From contig CM048843.1 of assembly GCA_026545765.1 (NCBI GenBank), positions 90,955,050-91,019,049 on the forward strand: 64,000 nucleotides of DNA, given 5' to 3'. The stretch comes from Plantago major. Lineage: Eukaryota; Streptophyta; Magnoliopsida; Lamiales; Plantaginaceae. The translations under genes and the position numbers were made by a program. Below the pieces are notes generated by a model that was not told where the DNA came from, searched no databases, and saw nothing but the letters and a program-made list of their open reading frames with translations. This document shows positions 45,029 to 56,989 of the stretch, piece by piece. Each line of letters begins with the position of its first letter. Within the stretch, counting starts at the first letter, position 1.

Positions 45029-46690
45029 ACCTGATTAGCTTATTGAGTAGGTCGAACTCGAGCTCTGAGATGAATTCTCGGTAGAAATCAGACTACATGA
45101 AGGGAATTTAAGTTTTTAAGTACATTAGTAAACGTGTCAACGTTACATTTATGTGTAGAGATTAATTGTGTTTGTGTACTCGGTCGTGTTAGAGAATCCT
45201 TGGAGGAAAAAAAGGGGCCAAAAGTGCAGATGAACAGTGTTATGGAACACTTTAGTTTGGTACTAAAAAGTTACAGTCAATCTCATTACGAGATTAGGCT
45301 AAATCCCTTTATCATATTCCCTCGAATCATTTGTCACAATCATTGATACTTTCTTGCACTTCTCAACATATTGGCCATCTTTAAGAGTTCAAAATTTTTG
45401 GTTTCGATTTTGAAATATTGAAATTTTCCATCATACAAGAGTCGAAAATCATTTCAAGGGAGCTATATCATCAACGTTTCTAGATGATCAATAACAAATG
45501 TGGATAGCTAAATCATCAGCGTTTCTAGATGATCAATAACATATATAGATGCATGATGTCATTCAGTTATCTAATACTTATTGGTTTTACCTGCATACAA
45601 CTAATAAAGGTGCACCGCGTAAACTATTAGTTTAAGTTGCGTCAACCAGTTTCATTTCTTACTTCCCCCGTCTCTACAAATAACGAAGCGACACCAAGAT
45701 ATGACCTAAGACCGTAAGTGTAAAGTGAGATCAAAATATTTGGTGAATCAAAGTACATTGAATCATCAACACAAATACATCTCCCACATAACATAACTTT
45801 TCATATGAAATCAAAAGGAAGATCATGGATTAAGGCAGAACAAGATTAACTTTTTGTTAGCTAAGCTGTCAAGATCCACTGTATATTCTTTCTTTTCCAA
45901 TGGGCTTCACATAAGAAGAAAAGCCCAAGTGTGAAATGCTCAGTCATTTGGGCCCATTGTGAATGCTTCCATAAGGAGAAAAATGAACAATCATTTGTGA
46001 ACTAAATGACTTCATGTTCACCAATCATTTGCACATGCAAAGCTTTCAATGTATCTTGATGATATAAGCAAAAATTTAGTCGATCTAGATGTGATGCTGG
46101 TGCATTTCATGCATATGGTATGCATGACATAGGTATTATACTTATTATACAAGAAAGATTGATAAAGTATGTAATAATGTTGTTGGTTGCAGTGTTGTCT
46201 TAACGAAAATCTCAATAGTTGTGAAACACAATGTGATATACGTGTCGTATTTGTGTTAGACATAGTATGGATGCTAGACTGAAACTTGAGAACCACAGAT
46301 GGAAATGTGATTGTTATTATACTTTTTCTGTTTTGTTAAATGGTGTGGAGGGAATTGATATAACACAAAGTCTTGGTCTTGGAATAGACATACATTAATG
46401 AGGGAGCATTTTTAATATAAGTACAATGTTATAAACATTCTCAATAATGTTTATGAGTTAGTAACATTTATGTCATTGTTTATATGTATATATAACACCG
46501 ACATTCTTACTAAAAACCCCTAATTTTTATGGCTACAACCGTAATGTTTGTCGGTCCATTTTAACACCCCTTGAAAATGTATCCAGGAGACTTACCTTGA
46601 TATAACTTATTTTCCATTTTGCCGCGAATATATGCTACACATGATTAGGCCTCTTCTTAGAAGGTATACTGTCTATAGCACACTAGCACC
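45029..46690. other. No gene seen; one short tandem duplication
   Basis: A ~56-bp unit with ATCATCAACGTTTCTAGATG and GATCAATAACA is duplicated at about 45466 and 45520. Minus-strand frames (for example 46018-46296) lack recognisable domains. Confidence 0.45.
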
Positions 46691-46694
46691 ACGT

Positions 46695-46815
46695 CTCCAA
46701 ATGGACTTGGCCGAATTTAAACAGGGTGAGCCTGCTTCCTGAGAAGGCCCTTTAGCCTGTAACAGATCCATTAATTTTAGGCCCAATAATGAAGAATGAC
46801 GTCTCAAGAGTTCGA
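46695..46815 (+). repeat. Direct repeat left of SYP81
   Basis: About 120 bp beginning CCAAATGGACTTGGCCGAAT and continuing through AACAGATCCATTAATTTTAG and GAATGACGTCTCAAGAGTTC. It recurs in the same orientation at 52256-52710 on the other side of SYP81. Confidence 0.85.
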
Positions 46816-47039
46816 AAATTCTAGCCAAAGTTCACTTGTGACTAAATATTACCAAAAAAGGCTGATTATGCGTTCGTACAATGTTGTACTCCTTAGAGAG
46901 GAATGAATTAATATAATATTGTAACTCAGCGAGTCATGAGTTAATATAGTGTTGCAATTCAAGTGATCGTTTTTAAATTGTTATTTTAAGTTGGGTACGG
47001 GACTTTCTTCTCCCCAATAGTTCTGTATCGGGCCCAACC

Positions 47040-47851
47040 CCATTTCAGCCGATTCCATCATCTCCGATTGATTCCATCTCTACTACACCTAATCGACAGT
47101 GATCGGAAAGTTTCATCCCCTACCTACCTATTTCGTTTTCTCTCAGCCGATAATCGATTCGCTTTTTCTTATTACAAATCGATCGAGGTTAATCATAATC
47201 GGGTACTGTAAATTTCAAGGTGTACCCAGTTGTTGATCTTCAGGTTCCGTTTACTCTCTGCTATGCAAATATGCAATGAATGTTAATGTACAGCTATGCA
47301 TTTTTGTTACTGAATAGGAGCTATGCATTTTAGTTAACCTTGGTTTTAGACTTTCTTCTTGTTCGACATTTCACAGGGATTATAGTTGATCTCTGTTAAT
47401 TCATTTTGCTGGATTTTTATCAGCATGCTTGTTATTATAACATAAATTGATTGTCCTGTTACAATTAAATTTTGGTGTTGTTAAAAACCAAATTCTTTTA
47501 TTGCTTTTCATGCACTCCATTTATCTCTCTACATTTCAATCCGATTCCCTTTCGTTTATTGAGAAACTAACCTAAAATTTGTCAATTCGTGTTTCAGAGG
47601 TTGCGACATTTCTTCACGCTGCTGAAGGAGACGCAGTGACGAAGCTCACCAATGAGAAGATTGAGCTATTAATGAATCTGTGAGTGAATTGAGCTTTTGT
47701 GTATAGTGTTTGCTGCTGAGCTTTGTAGTTGCTGACTTGTGGTTTGTTTTTGTTCCTGGTTATTGGTTTAGAGGCTTATTGCGTGAGAAGGTCCTTTGTT
47801 GTGTGTGTTATACGGAAGATAATTGTGCCTCTTGAGTTCCACATCCAAAAG
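47040..47851 (+). promoter_or_regulatory. Probable 5' leader of SYP81, interrupted by introns
   Basis: Pyrimidine-rich DNA at 47040-47200 precedes a likely non-coding exon at about 47599-47680, which follows GTGTTTCAG and reads GGTTGCGACATTTCTTCACG. No long frame is continuous with the SYP81 start at 47852. Exon limits are inferred from splice-like sites only. Confidence 0.35.
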
Positions 47852-50800
47852 ATGGCAAAGGTTAGAGATAGAACTGAGGATCTCAAAGATGCAGCCCGCC
47901 GAGCAGCAATCAGTTTGGGATATACTGAGGTTTATCTTGTGGTTTACTTTTATTTATTAAAAATCATTGGTTGTTTTGTGATTACTTTTATCTTGTGGGA
48001 GCTAATCAGAGTAACGGAGAACTGAAAATTATTTCAACTTGGTATAACTATTCACTAGTTGAGTCTAAGTCTCAGTATTTAACCATCATATTCTCAACTG
48101 TAGCACTAAGGGAAACTCAAATCTCTTTGTTACACTTCAACTCCTTACCATTTATGGTATGTTATACAATTGATATGATAGTCCTATTGTTATTTCTACT
48201 TAGGGTTCTGCTTTGTTCGAAGGTTTCGGGCACTAGAAACTGTTTTATCAAAGATCATGGTTACAGGGCATATTCATCTTGGACACGTTAAGGTTGTGCT
48301 TCATATTTTCCATTTATATCATTTGATGGTTCATTACCCCCAATCATCCATTATGTTCCGATTAATCATAAATCTATCAACATTGGTGATTATGAGTGAT
48401 ATTCTGAAATGAGGAGAGATAGAAAATTACATTTGTTTGTTTCACTTAGTTCACTGAAGATGACAAAATACAATTTACGTAGAACTGAAAATGCCAGATA
48501 AAAGGCCAGCTCTTCATACTGAATTTTATAGATACTTATGACTTAATACTATGGAGTCTGATAATTTGTTTTCTTTGGCAGTCAAAAACAGCTGCCGTTA
48601 TGGCATCATTTATCATGCATAAAAAGCGGGAAAAGAGCTCTTTCACCAAAGCTGCACTGAAAACGGTGTGTTCATTCTGACAGTTGTCAAGTTGGTCTCT
48701 CAACATTGATATTGAAAATTTCCGTGTTAATATAAATATTCTATGACTTAAATTTGTGTTATTTCTTCCAGCTTGAAAGTATTGGAGCTTTGGAGCAGTT
48801 CCTTGTGGAGCACAAAAAGGACTATGTAGATCGACACCGTACCACCGAGCAAGAAAGAGACAGTATTGAGCATGAAGTATGACATCTTCTCATTCTCATG
48901 TTGTTTCTTTCCTGATTTGACCTGAACTGAAATAAGTATCTGTTAGTTTTCTGTTTAGTCGTTTGCTAATTTGTTATATGAAATATAATAAGTATTCAAG
49001 TGGGTATTACAAAGTTATGGCTAGGTTGTTATTTCATTTCTTATGATTAGACCTACGAGAAGTTAAGCTAGTCTTCTGCTGGAAATACAGAGTTGATCGC
49101 AAACTGTGTGATCCTGTTCAACGATGGGTTAAAAATTATGGATAGAGGTATAATATAATTGTTTGTCACTAAACCTTTCAGAATTGTTTTCTTTGAATGT
49201 TGTGTAAAGTCCCTTATTAGTTAACTGAAAATGTCTTGCTCTGATTAGCTCAAGGATTAAATAAACACCCACCTTCCTCAGTCCCCAAGGTACACCCAAA
49301 CTGGTAAAGAGCTTGGGTTTGATTTGATGTACTAGGTGAGAGGTCGAAACCCATTCCAGCCACTCCTTAGGAATTAGGTGTGTGTAAGTTTTCCTTACAT
49401 AAGGAAAAAAAGAAAAAGAACTCCACCTTCCTTAGCTCCTAACTTTGTCAACCCCTGTTACACATTAATGGGTAGAGTGGAGTTCTTACATTACCGCTCT
49501 GTAGTTTTTCTTGTCGTTCAGGTGTATATGGTAAAATCGAATATAGATTACTGTATTAACTCCATACGTATCTCAATATATTTGGTATCCGGTGTGCAAT
49601 TTCTTGCACATTGGGAAGTGTATAACTAATTAGTAACATTTTTTATCCTTGAATTCCTCTCTGAATGTTCAACCTCTTTCTACTGAAAATGTGCCCGTGC
49701 TTGTTGATGAGTTTGAATAATTGCTAAATATAGTGATCCTGCTAGCATTAAGTGGGCAGGAACTTGTGAGTATATAGACTTGGTTTAGATGCTTCATGTA
49801 AGCATGCAAATTTAGTGGTATTTACACTTTGCTACCTTTTTGTGTTATTCAGGTAACTGTGTTTATAAAAGCTTGCAAAGATCAAATAGATGTTTTGAAA
49901 GATAGTATATCAAATGAAGAAGCAAGTTCAAAGGGTGGATGGCTTGGCATCCGGGGTGATAATATGAATGCGGATACGAAAGCTCACAAACATGGAGTGG
50001 TATGATTTATTCTAATTGGGTTTTTTCACTTTATTGCGTATTTTTAAAATATGATGTTTACTTTGCTCATTAATATGATTTCGTTTTATCAAAGACATGG
50101 GTAACTATAGAAGTTTGGTAGAACTTAGGTGGTGGCCATTCGGCATGAAATCTTGTATGATGAAAGATAATTGAAGTATTTAACTTTATGAACATTTCCG
50201 AGTATATGCCTATTGATCAGTATAAGTATCAACTCAGCCAGTGATGGATTTAGGTTGGCTATCTGATGTTATTTACATTTTGCTTTTGTTTTGTATACTT
50301 CCACGTCAAAGGACACAAACTTGTATCTATTTGTCAAATACAGTATGCAACACTAATTGTTACTTACTTCAGTGCTTGATTGTCTGACTTTATTGATGAT
50401 ATTCACTAAAACTTATGCTTGTGCTGTAGGTTTTAATACTAAGCGAAAAGCTTCATACAGTTACATCACAGTTTGATCAGCTTAGAGCTTTGCGTTTCCA
50501 AGATGCAATCAATCGGGTGGCACCAAGAAGAAAACCTAAGAGGACTACAATCAATGATGTTGCGGATAGCTCTACTACGTCTGGGAATATAATTACTAAT
50601 GAGAGAGACAATTTTGAAGTCAGGCACTCTGATGAAGCTCAGCCAGAGCCAGTAAGATTTCAGCAACAGCTATTGGATGATGATACACGTGCTCTCCAGG
50701 TAATTGGTCACATATGTATCAAGTTGTTTTTGAAGATGTTAACAAATTCTAACCACTGCATTCCCATAAGCTTCTTTCATATCCATCCGAGTTCTGATTT

Positions 50801-51539
50801 TTTATGCAGGTTGAGTTGTCCAGCATGTTAGATGCTGTGCAAGAGACAGAAAGCAGGATGGTAGAAATGTCTGCACTCAACCATCTTATGTCTACACATG
50901 TCTTGCATCAGGCTAGACAGATAGAGAGTTTGTATGATCAAGTAAGTGTGGCTTGAAACTTTCAGGTTTCATATGTGTGTTGAATTTTGAAATATCGAGC
51001 CATTGCCGTTTCTGTAACTCCATGATTTTCTTGTGCTGGTGAGTGATTTTTTTTTTTTTTTTTAAATATGTTTTCCTCTTGCTTTACTTTCTTGATACAT
51101 GGTCTGATATGTCTTGTGCAAAATCCTAAATTGGTCTTATATGTACGTCGCTTATCTCCATATAGCTCTCTTGTTAAAGGAGCTTGGATTATCCCCTCCC
51201 TTGCATATTTTCTTGTTGCTTTGCTTTCTTGTGTTTTTTTGTGTGGATTTGAGACTAGAAGCATGCACATACAACTTTCGTGCTTTCCAAAATTAGAGGA
51301 TAATTCGTTGAAGCATGCGTTTGTATTTTCTGACTTTCGTCTGCTTGTCTGAAATAAAGTTGAACGTATTTCATCCTGCTGTGTGGATATGACAGGCAGT
51401 CGAAGCCACAATGAATGTAGAGCTTGGTAATGATCAGTTAAGGCAAGCCATTCAAAGGAATAGCGGCAGCAGGACTATCATGTTGCTTTTTCTATTTGTA
51501 CTTACTTTTTCAGTTCTTTTTCTTGACTGGTATAGTTAA
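47852..51539 (+). CDS. SYP81: SYP81, ER Qa-SNARE (syntaxin 18/Ufe1 homologue)
   Basis: Seven exons join in phase: 47852-47929, 48582-48665, 48772-48876, 49853-49999, 50430-50699, 50810-50941 and 51396-51539, giving 319 residues. The N-terminus MAKVRDRTEDLKDAARRAA starts the syntaxin-18-type domain. Other diagnostic parts are HKHGVVLILSEKLHTVTSQF, RFQDAINRVAPRRKPKR, the SNARE helix (about residues 225-290, with EMSALNHLMSTHVLHQARQI), and a C-terminal membrane anchor (TIMLLFLFVLTFSVLFLDWY). The protein is tail-anchored in the ER and acts as target SNARE for Golgi-to-ER retrograde vesicles with SEC20, USE1 and the Dsl1/MIP tethering complex. Length equals that of known plant SYP81 proteins, and no internal stop is present. 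The gene is probably functional. Confidence 0.96.
49225..49430 (+). repeat. Possible SINE-like insert in SYP81 intron 3
   Basis: ACTGGTAAAGAGCTTGGG followed 40 bases on by GAGAGGTCGAAACCC resembles the A and B boxes of a tRNA-derived SINE; B-box consensus is GGTTCGANNCC. The tail is T/A-rich. Boundaries and target duplication are not seen, so it remains a suggestion. Confidence 0.25.
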
Positions 51540-52255
51540 ATTGAAGACAGATTATATATTTTGTGCAATATTTATTCGCGGTGTATGTGGACTTATTTTT
51601 GCAAAGTTTTGAAGTTGCATTAATTTGTTTGCATATATTTGTGCAACTCGTCATTTTTCATGCTGTTGCTATTGCACATTATTATTCATCACTTACGTAT
51701 CAAGTGTGATATCCGAATGTAGTTGTGTGATTGTGTCATTTTGCAGATTGGTGATCCACTCTAAGCTAACTTTCAATGCTTATTTTCTTTTGTATTAGTG
51801 AAATAAATTCGTTAAATGTTGAGGACTTGAGTATCTGTTAAGTCGAGAGTTAGTATAGGGGTATTAGACATCTCCAACTATTACAGCAGTTGTAATTCTT
51901 ATAACTGTCACGTTAGCATTCAGCATTCAGTTACTGCAATTCTCTACTACAACAATTGAGATCCAAATTTATTTTCATTTTCTTTCAAGCTATAAATATT
52001 ATCGATCAACATGGATGAGAGAGACACTACTAGCTTAGCATGTAATCTTACATGTTCAATCAAATAAACCCAGGCATACATTTGTTATGGAAGTATGTGA
52101 GTCCAGGTTAACGAGTACTCAGTTCAGCTTGAACTTGACTCGATTGATATACATTTTGTCTGTGTATCTTAGTATCTAACAAGAGTGTATGACTTGTTAT
52201 TTTAAATAATTTAAATTTTCTACTTATTTTAAAAATAATAAAACACGTAAGGACT
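51540..52255. other. SYP81 3' flank, no other gene
   Basis: Includes the 3' untranslated region, with AATAAA-type AAATAAATTCG near 51802. No other coding region seen. Confidence 0.5.
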
Positions 52256-52337
52256 CCAAATGGACTTGGCCGAATTTAAACAGGCTGAGTCTGCTTCCCG
52301 AGAAGGCCCATTAGCCCGTAACAGATCCATTAATTTT

Positions 52338-52664
52338 GGGGAAAATTGGTGCCATAGACCAATTTTGCACCCAAGTTTGCAAAAAAGGCCTACAGTATTT
52401 TGGTGTTTTCAAATAAATGTCAAATGCTACAGTCAACTGTATTGGTAGAGTCATGTAATACAGTTCAACTATATTAGTCGAGTTAAGTAATACAGTCCGA
52501 CTGTATTGGTAGAGTCATGTAATACAGTCCAACTGTATAGTAGAGTTAAATAATACAGTCCGACTGTATTGACAGAGTTATAAATACAGTCGGACTGTGT
52601 GTAAAAGTGATTGGACTTTTTATGAATAAAAATGTTTGGTTGGTCTCTCCTTATTCTGTACCCA
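52338..52664. mobile_element. Insertion in the right SYP81 repeat, MULE-like
   Basis: Comparison with the uninterrupted left copy shows a ~330-bp insertion bordered by TAATTTT on both sides (a 7-base match inside a possible 9-bp duplication). It starts GGGGAAAATTGG; its inverted right end is GGGTACAGAATAAGGAGAGA. Both ends share GACCA. TIRs are weak. It carries the palindromic tandem repeat at 52428-52600. Confidence 0.6.
52428..52600. repeat. ~32-bp tandem repeats with palindromic cores
   Basis: Five units each contain TACAGTCCAACTGTATT or the TACAGTCCGACTGTATT variant, a near-perfect palindrome, followed by GGTAGAGTCATGTAA-like spacer. A final half-unit ends TACAGTCGGACTGTG. Confidence 0.9.
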
Positions 52665-52769
52665 TAATTTTGGCCCAATCATGAAAGAATGATGTCTTGA
52701 GAGTTCTGCCCCCAGTCATGAAGAATGATGTCTCAAGAGTTCTGCCTCGGGCCCAACTCTTTCAACGTG

Positions 52770-53420
52770 GTTAAAAGACTTAGGTTATACCAGAGTCACA
52801 TGATTTGACATCACAAAGATCCTAAGATACAAGTATTACAACTCCAAACTCATACTAAAACAAGATCCACGTATATACAAGCCTCAAGATAAATTCTGGA
52901 CATAAAAACAGCCATCCACGTTGTTTAATATGTATGTCAATCGAGGCATACAAAAATGCCAAGTCAAGAGTGAAGGGTTGCAACCAAATCCGCCACGGAG
53001 AGAATAACCAAAACTCCAAGATAAAATCGAAAAGTGTTAATTGACAATCCTGTGTGATCTCCATACTATTCTCAGCTTCAGAGGGTTTTAACTCTTTATT
53101 ACATAAAAGAGATATATCCCAAAACCTAAATTGGCATACATTGATGATTGGACTTATAATCCGTTCATTAAAAAAATTGTACATGAATCAATACCTAAAC
53201 TTCAAAAAGTTCATAGTCTTTTTGTGAAATTGTTCTTCCAGAAACTCTGGAAATTCATTCCACTGAAGAAGATCCCATGCAACCTATAGCCTATCATAAT
53301 GTGAAGATGAAGGAAGTTTAGGCACTTAAGATGAAGGATTCTTTTGCCTTTAAACTTGAACCGATAGCTAAAATGTTCAAGTTCTTCCCTATTGATTCTA
53401 ACTCCCAAGTGATTTATGGA
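52770..53420. other. Unassigned stretch with decayed minus-strand frames
   Basis: Minus-strand frames at 53211-53408 (EELEHFSYRFKFKGKRILHL) and 52855-53184 are rich in L, F, H and W. They hint at a decayed leucine-rich domain, but no motif is firm and stops interrupt them. Confidence 0.25.
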
Positions 53421-56400
53421 ATCTATGTCCTAATTTACATCTTTTCTATTTATTCAAACACCACACTATGTGTGGATTATGTGGCCATGTTCGTATTAAT
53501 CACCTTATGCGATTTGTGCATCTATTCTATCCTTTTAAGATAGTCGACATGGTATCGGATATTACAGACAAATTATTGGTAAAAGGAATGAAAATTCATG
53601 CACTATAGAGTACGTATAGAGAATCGAACTCATTTGTCAATTCATGACTTGTATAATGTGAAGTACACTTGTATGCAAACTTGACACGGAATTAGTATTT
53701 ATCGTGACCTTATTGTGTGTGGAATGGTAAACCCGTAACCAATAATATGCCTAACAAAACATATCGATAATATTTAGCTTTTCACATCCAAATCAAACCT
53801 AAAAGATCCACTTGCATAGTGAGAGCACAATATCGAGTTCTTTAGATTCCAAAGTGCACCCCGTGTCAAATTTAAATGTGTGGATACACACAGTCATGTT
53901 AATTTGAAAAAAAAAAAGGTTGTCTGAATGTCTCCTCATTAATCAATCTTGTGATTTTGGCCCGAAGCGATTGAAACACTCTCCTCTCACTAGGGTCGCA
54001 CAAACTAACGTCGAATTCGAGCTAGGGGCAGATGGCACATCCTAAAAGTTTAGGAGTATCTATCTCGAATATGTGCAAAGTTTGAAGGGTTGTGATGCAA
54101 AGTTGTGAGTAGCAATTTGCACCAAACGTGCATGCTTGATTCATTGATTGATTTAGTTGCGTGTCTAACTACAAATCTTAATTATTCTTTCTGTCGAAAC
54201 TAATGACAGAAACATATTGACGCAAATTGCATTATTATAAAGATTATCATATGAATAGCTAATTAAGGACCTCAAATTGCATACAAAATCACCTCAAATT
54301 GGAAATTAAAGATACGTACCATGGTCATTGGCCTCGTCATTTTGATTTACAAGTTGTACCAACCGCTATGGGTGGTTTCATTGTTTAAAAAAAACTTCTA
54401 ACTTTTTTTTATCAAACGCCGTTTAAGCAATACTCTTTCTGTTGGATTTGATCGGGAACTCTAACTCACTTTCAAGTTTCAACTGTGTAAAATAGATTGC
54501 GAGACATATTAGATGACATGACAGCTAAACTGTTCTCTAGCTACATATAAACTTACAAATAGCTTGTTTATAAGCTGTTATTATATTTTTAGTAAGACCG
54601 AGTAACATTTCTTATGCTCCCTATAACTTTCAATCTTTGTTAAAAAATTGTATATCGTACTAAAAGATCATCTTTGTCCCTTTTAACTTTCACAAAGTCT
54701 TGAAATAGACGTGTATTAGTGAGAGACCTGAGAGATGGATTGATGCTCTTAAGAATATGTATAATGTTTTAAACAATATCAGTAATGTTTTATGTGTGAA
54801 CATTTTATATCATTTTTTAGGTAATGTATATCACCGATGTTATTAGTAAAATCCATAATGTTTTTGGATATAACTATAATGTTTATTCGCCTTTTTTAGT
54901 CTTTCTATAACACCGTCTCTCCAGAAATTTACTCTTTAACTATATGTTAGAATATACGAGCAAGGCATATATATGTGAGTGCGAAAAATCTACTTCGTTT
55001 TTCTGTCAACATTTTCTTTTTTCGTGAAGCTCTCCTGAGCCTGTGAAAATTGTACTTAGTTTTTCACGATCTACTATTCTTACAAGAAGCTAATGGTATA
55101 GGCAAGATCGAGCCCTATCGTGTGATTTTTCACGAAATGGAATGTTATCTTTTCGAATTGTATATTCGATCAATTAGTTGATTTATCATTTATTTTATAT
55201 ACGCAAACATGATATTACAATCAAATTTCCGAAAACAAAAGAAAATATTATCCCAATATATAATGGCATTGCTTGACGAATCCAAGTTTGAGGCGACGGT
55301 TATTTCAATGCACTTTAATTGAAAGGTTATGTTATGTTATACTAAGAAAATGTTGCCCTTTGAGAAATATTAAGGGCCAAAATCATACTAGTATAAGTTA
55401 TTCCTCAACAATAAATGGCTTTTCTAGTTACTATTAATTACCATATATTCCAAATAACATATTCCTTACCATTATTATCCTATAATTTCCTTTTTAGGAT
55501 ATAATATTGCAATCATAATTAAGACGTTTTAGGTAATAGTTCCAAATATCTATACATAAAATAAACCAACCCACTTCGAACAATCAAAACCCGTGGCATT
55601 TTAGTTACCGTACGTCCCAGCTAACACGGCTACAAACACTTTGATGACAGTTTATCATGTCTTTCAAACATATACCATTTTTCAGTATTTTACAAGGATT
55701 TATAAATAGGAAATCTAAGTACTTAGATTGATATACTATAATTATTATGAGTTAATTAAAAATTGACATTTGAAACATTGCCTTGTTCTAAGCAGAAGCT
55801 ACGTACCCATTAATACAACATGTTTCCTCTTACCGAACAAGGAAGTAATGGTCAAATAATGATATTACATAAATAGTAGTACCATATTTTAATTTAATTA
55901 TATTATGAGCTAAAGGTCAAATAATTTAACTCTATTCTTTTAATCCCTCAACCTGGAGACTGTTTATAGTTTAGAGAAAATAATATTGTAGGCGTAAATT
56001 GTTAATTAATTTTTTTTCTAAGAATAGGATAAAAATGGTAAGGATAAGCATCAAGTAAACATAGATTAGAAAGACGGCAAAACTGAGTCATTACTAATCT
56101 CTTTTGTTTATTTGAATTTGCCAGCAATAGCAAGAAGTTATTGAGCATGTCATTAGCACTAATGGTTTCATTATTTGTCAAGTTGTCCACAACATTTTCA
56201 TTAATTAATGATTTGATTTTGCAAAAATGTCAAGTTATTATTGTGTACTTGATGCGACCTGATTATTCATCCAAGCTATGCAAGTATTTGTGTAAGAGGA
56301 AGAGAGGATCAGGCCACTTTACCTGCTAGCCCAGAGCAAGTCGATTATAGAGTTGAGGTTATGGTTAAGTAGGTGGTATTCAACTCAAACTTCTCATCTT

Positions 56401-56449
56401 ACGTAGTTACATACATTCACATCTCATTAATTACTCGTTGAATCAGGAA
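53421..56449. other. Long gene-poor stretch
   Basis: About 3 kb of AT-rich DNA with no recognised gene, TIR pair or tandem array; only short frames such as 56002-56190 and 56141-56329 without domain character. Confidence 0.5.
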
Positions 56450-56985
56450 ATCAAGTTCGTTCGCGAGCTGATCACGAAAAAGCATGGTCAACGCTCAGAT
56501 CGAGCTCAAGATCGGTGAACGTGAGCTTGCTCGCGACCAAGCCCGTCGCATTTTTGAGCTTGAATTGATCACCCTGGTAAAATGATCGAAGTTCGCGAGC
56601 AATAATTAATTTAATATATATTTAAATTTATTTATTTATTTACATATACATAAATAAAAACCCTAACTTAAGTTGTCTTTCCCTTAAGTAAAAAAAAGCT
56701 CATTTGAGAAATCAGATTCCCAAATCTAGAAAATTAATTCATTTTCGAGCTCTAACGAGTTGAGCGCTCACGAGCAAAAGCAAATCGAGCTACTCGCGAG
56801 CAACTCGATATTTTAACGAGCCGATCACGAGCTCGATCATGAAAAGCTCGATGATCACGAGCAGACTTGAAATTCTGACGATAAGTGACTCATTAAGCCA
56901 CGGCTCGACTCGTTAACAGCCCTACTCGACTAGGCTCGGTTAACCAAGCGGAGCTTAGACTCGATTATAACTCGAGTCGAGCTCG
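56450..56985. mobile_element. Second copy of the GCTC-rich element, diverged
   Basis: Shares with 40783-41279 the runs CAACGCTCAGATCGAGCTC, AAATGATCGAAGTTCGCGAG, AATTAATTTAATATATATTT and CGAGCAACTCGATATTTTAA, in the same order and orientation. The right end CTCGTTAACAGCCCTA matches the other copy's CTCATTAACAACCCTA. Several small deletions are visible, and no target duplication was found. Confidence 0.8.
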
Positions 56986-56989
56986 AGGA

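Larger units (their letters stand above)
52256..52760 (+). repeat. Direct repeat right of SYP81, interrupted and partly duplicated
   Basis: CCAAATGGACTTGGCCGAAT through GATCCATTAATTTT repeats the left copy at 46695. It is interrupted at 52338 and resumes at about 52672 with GGCCCAATCATGAAAGAATG. The last ~40 bp (ATGAAGAATGATGTCTCAAG) are then duplicated once more at about 52717-52760. Confidence 0.85.

Noticed and set aside
50962-51411. 149-codon minus-strand frame
   Set aside because: Lies over SYP81 intron 6 and the start of exon 7, Lys-rich from poly-A complement; no domain.
52428-52600. CRISPR-like appearance of palindromic repeats
   Set aside because: Spacers are themselves conserved repeats, the DNA is plant nuclear, and the units are contiguous tandem repeats.
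52855-53408. Decayed NBS-LRR or F-box LRR gene
   Set aside because: Leucine and phenylalanine spacing is not regular enough to claim LRRs, and stops interrupt the frame.
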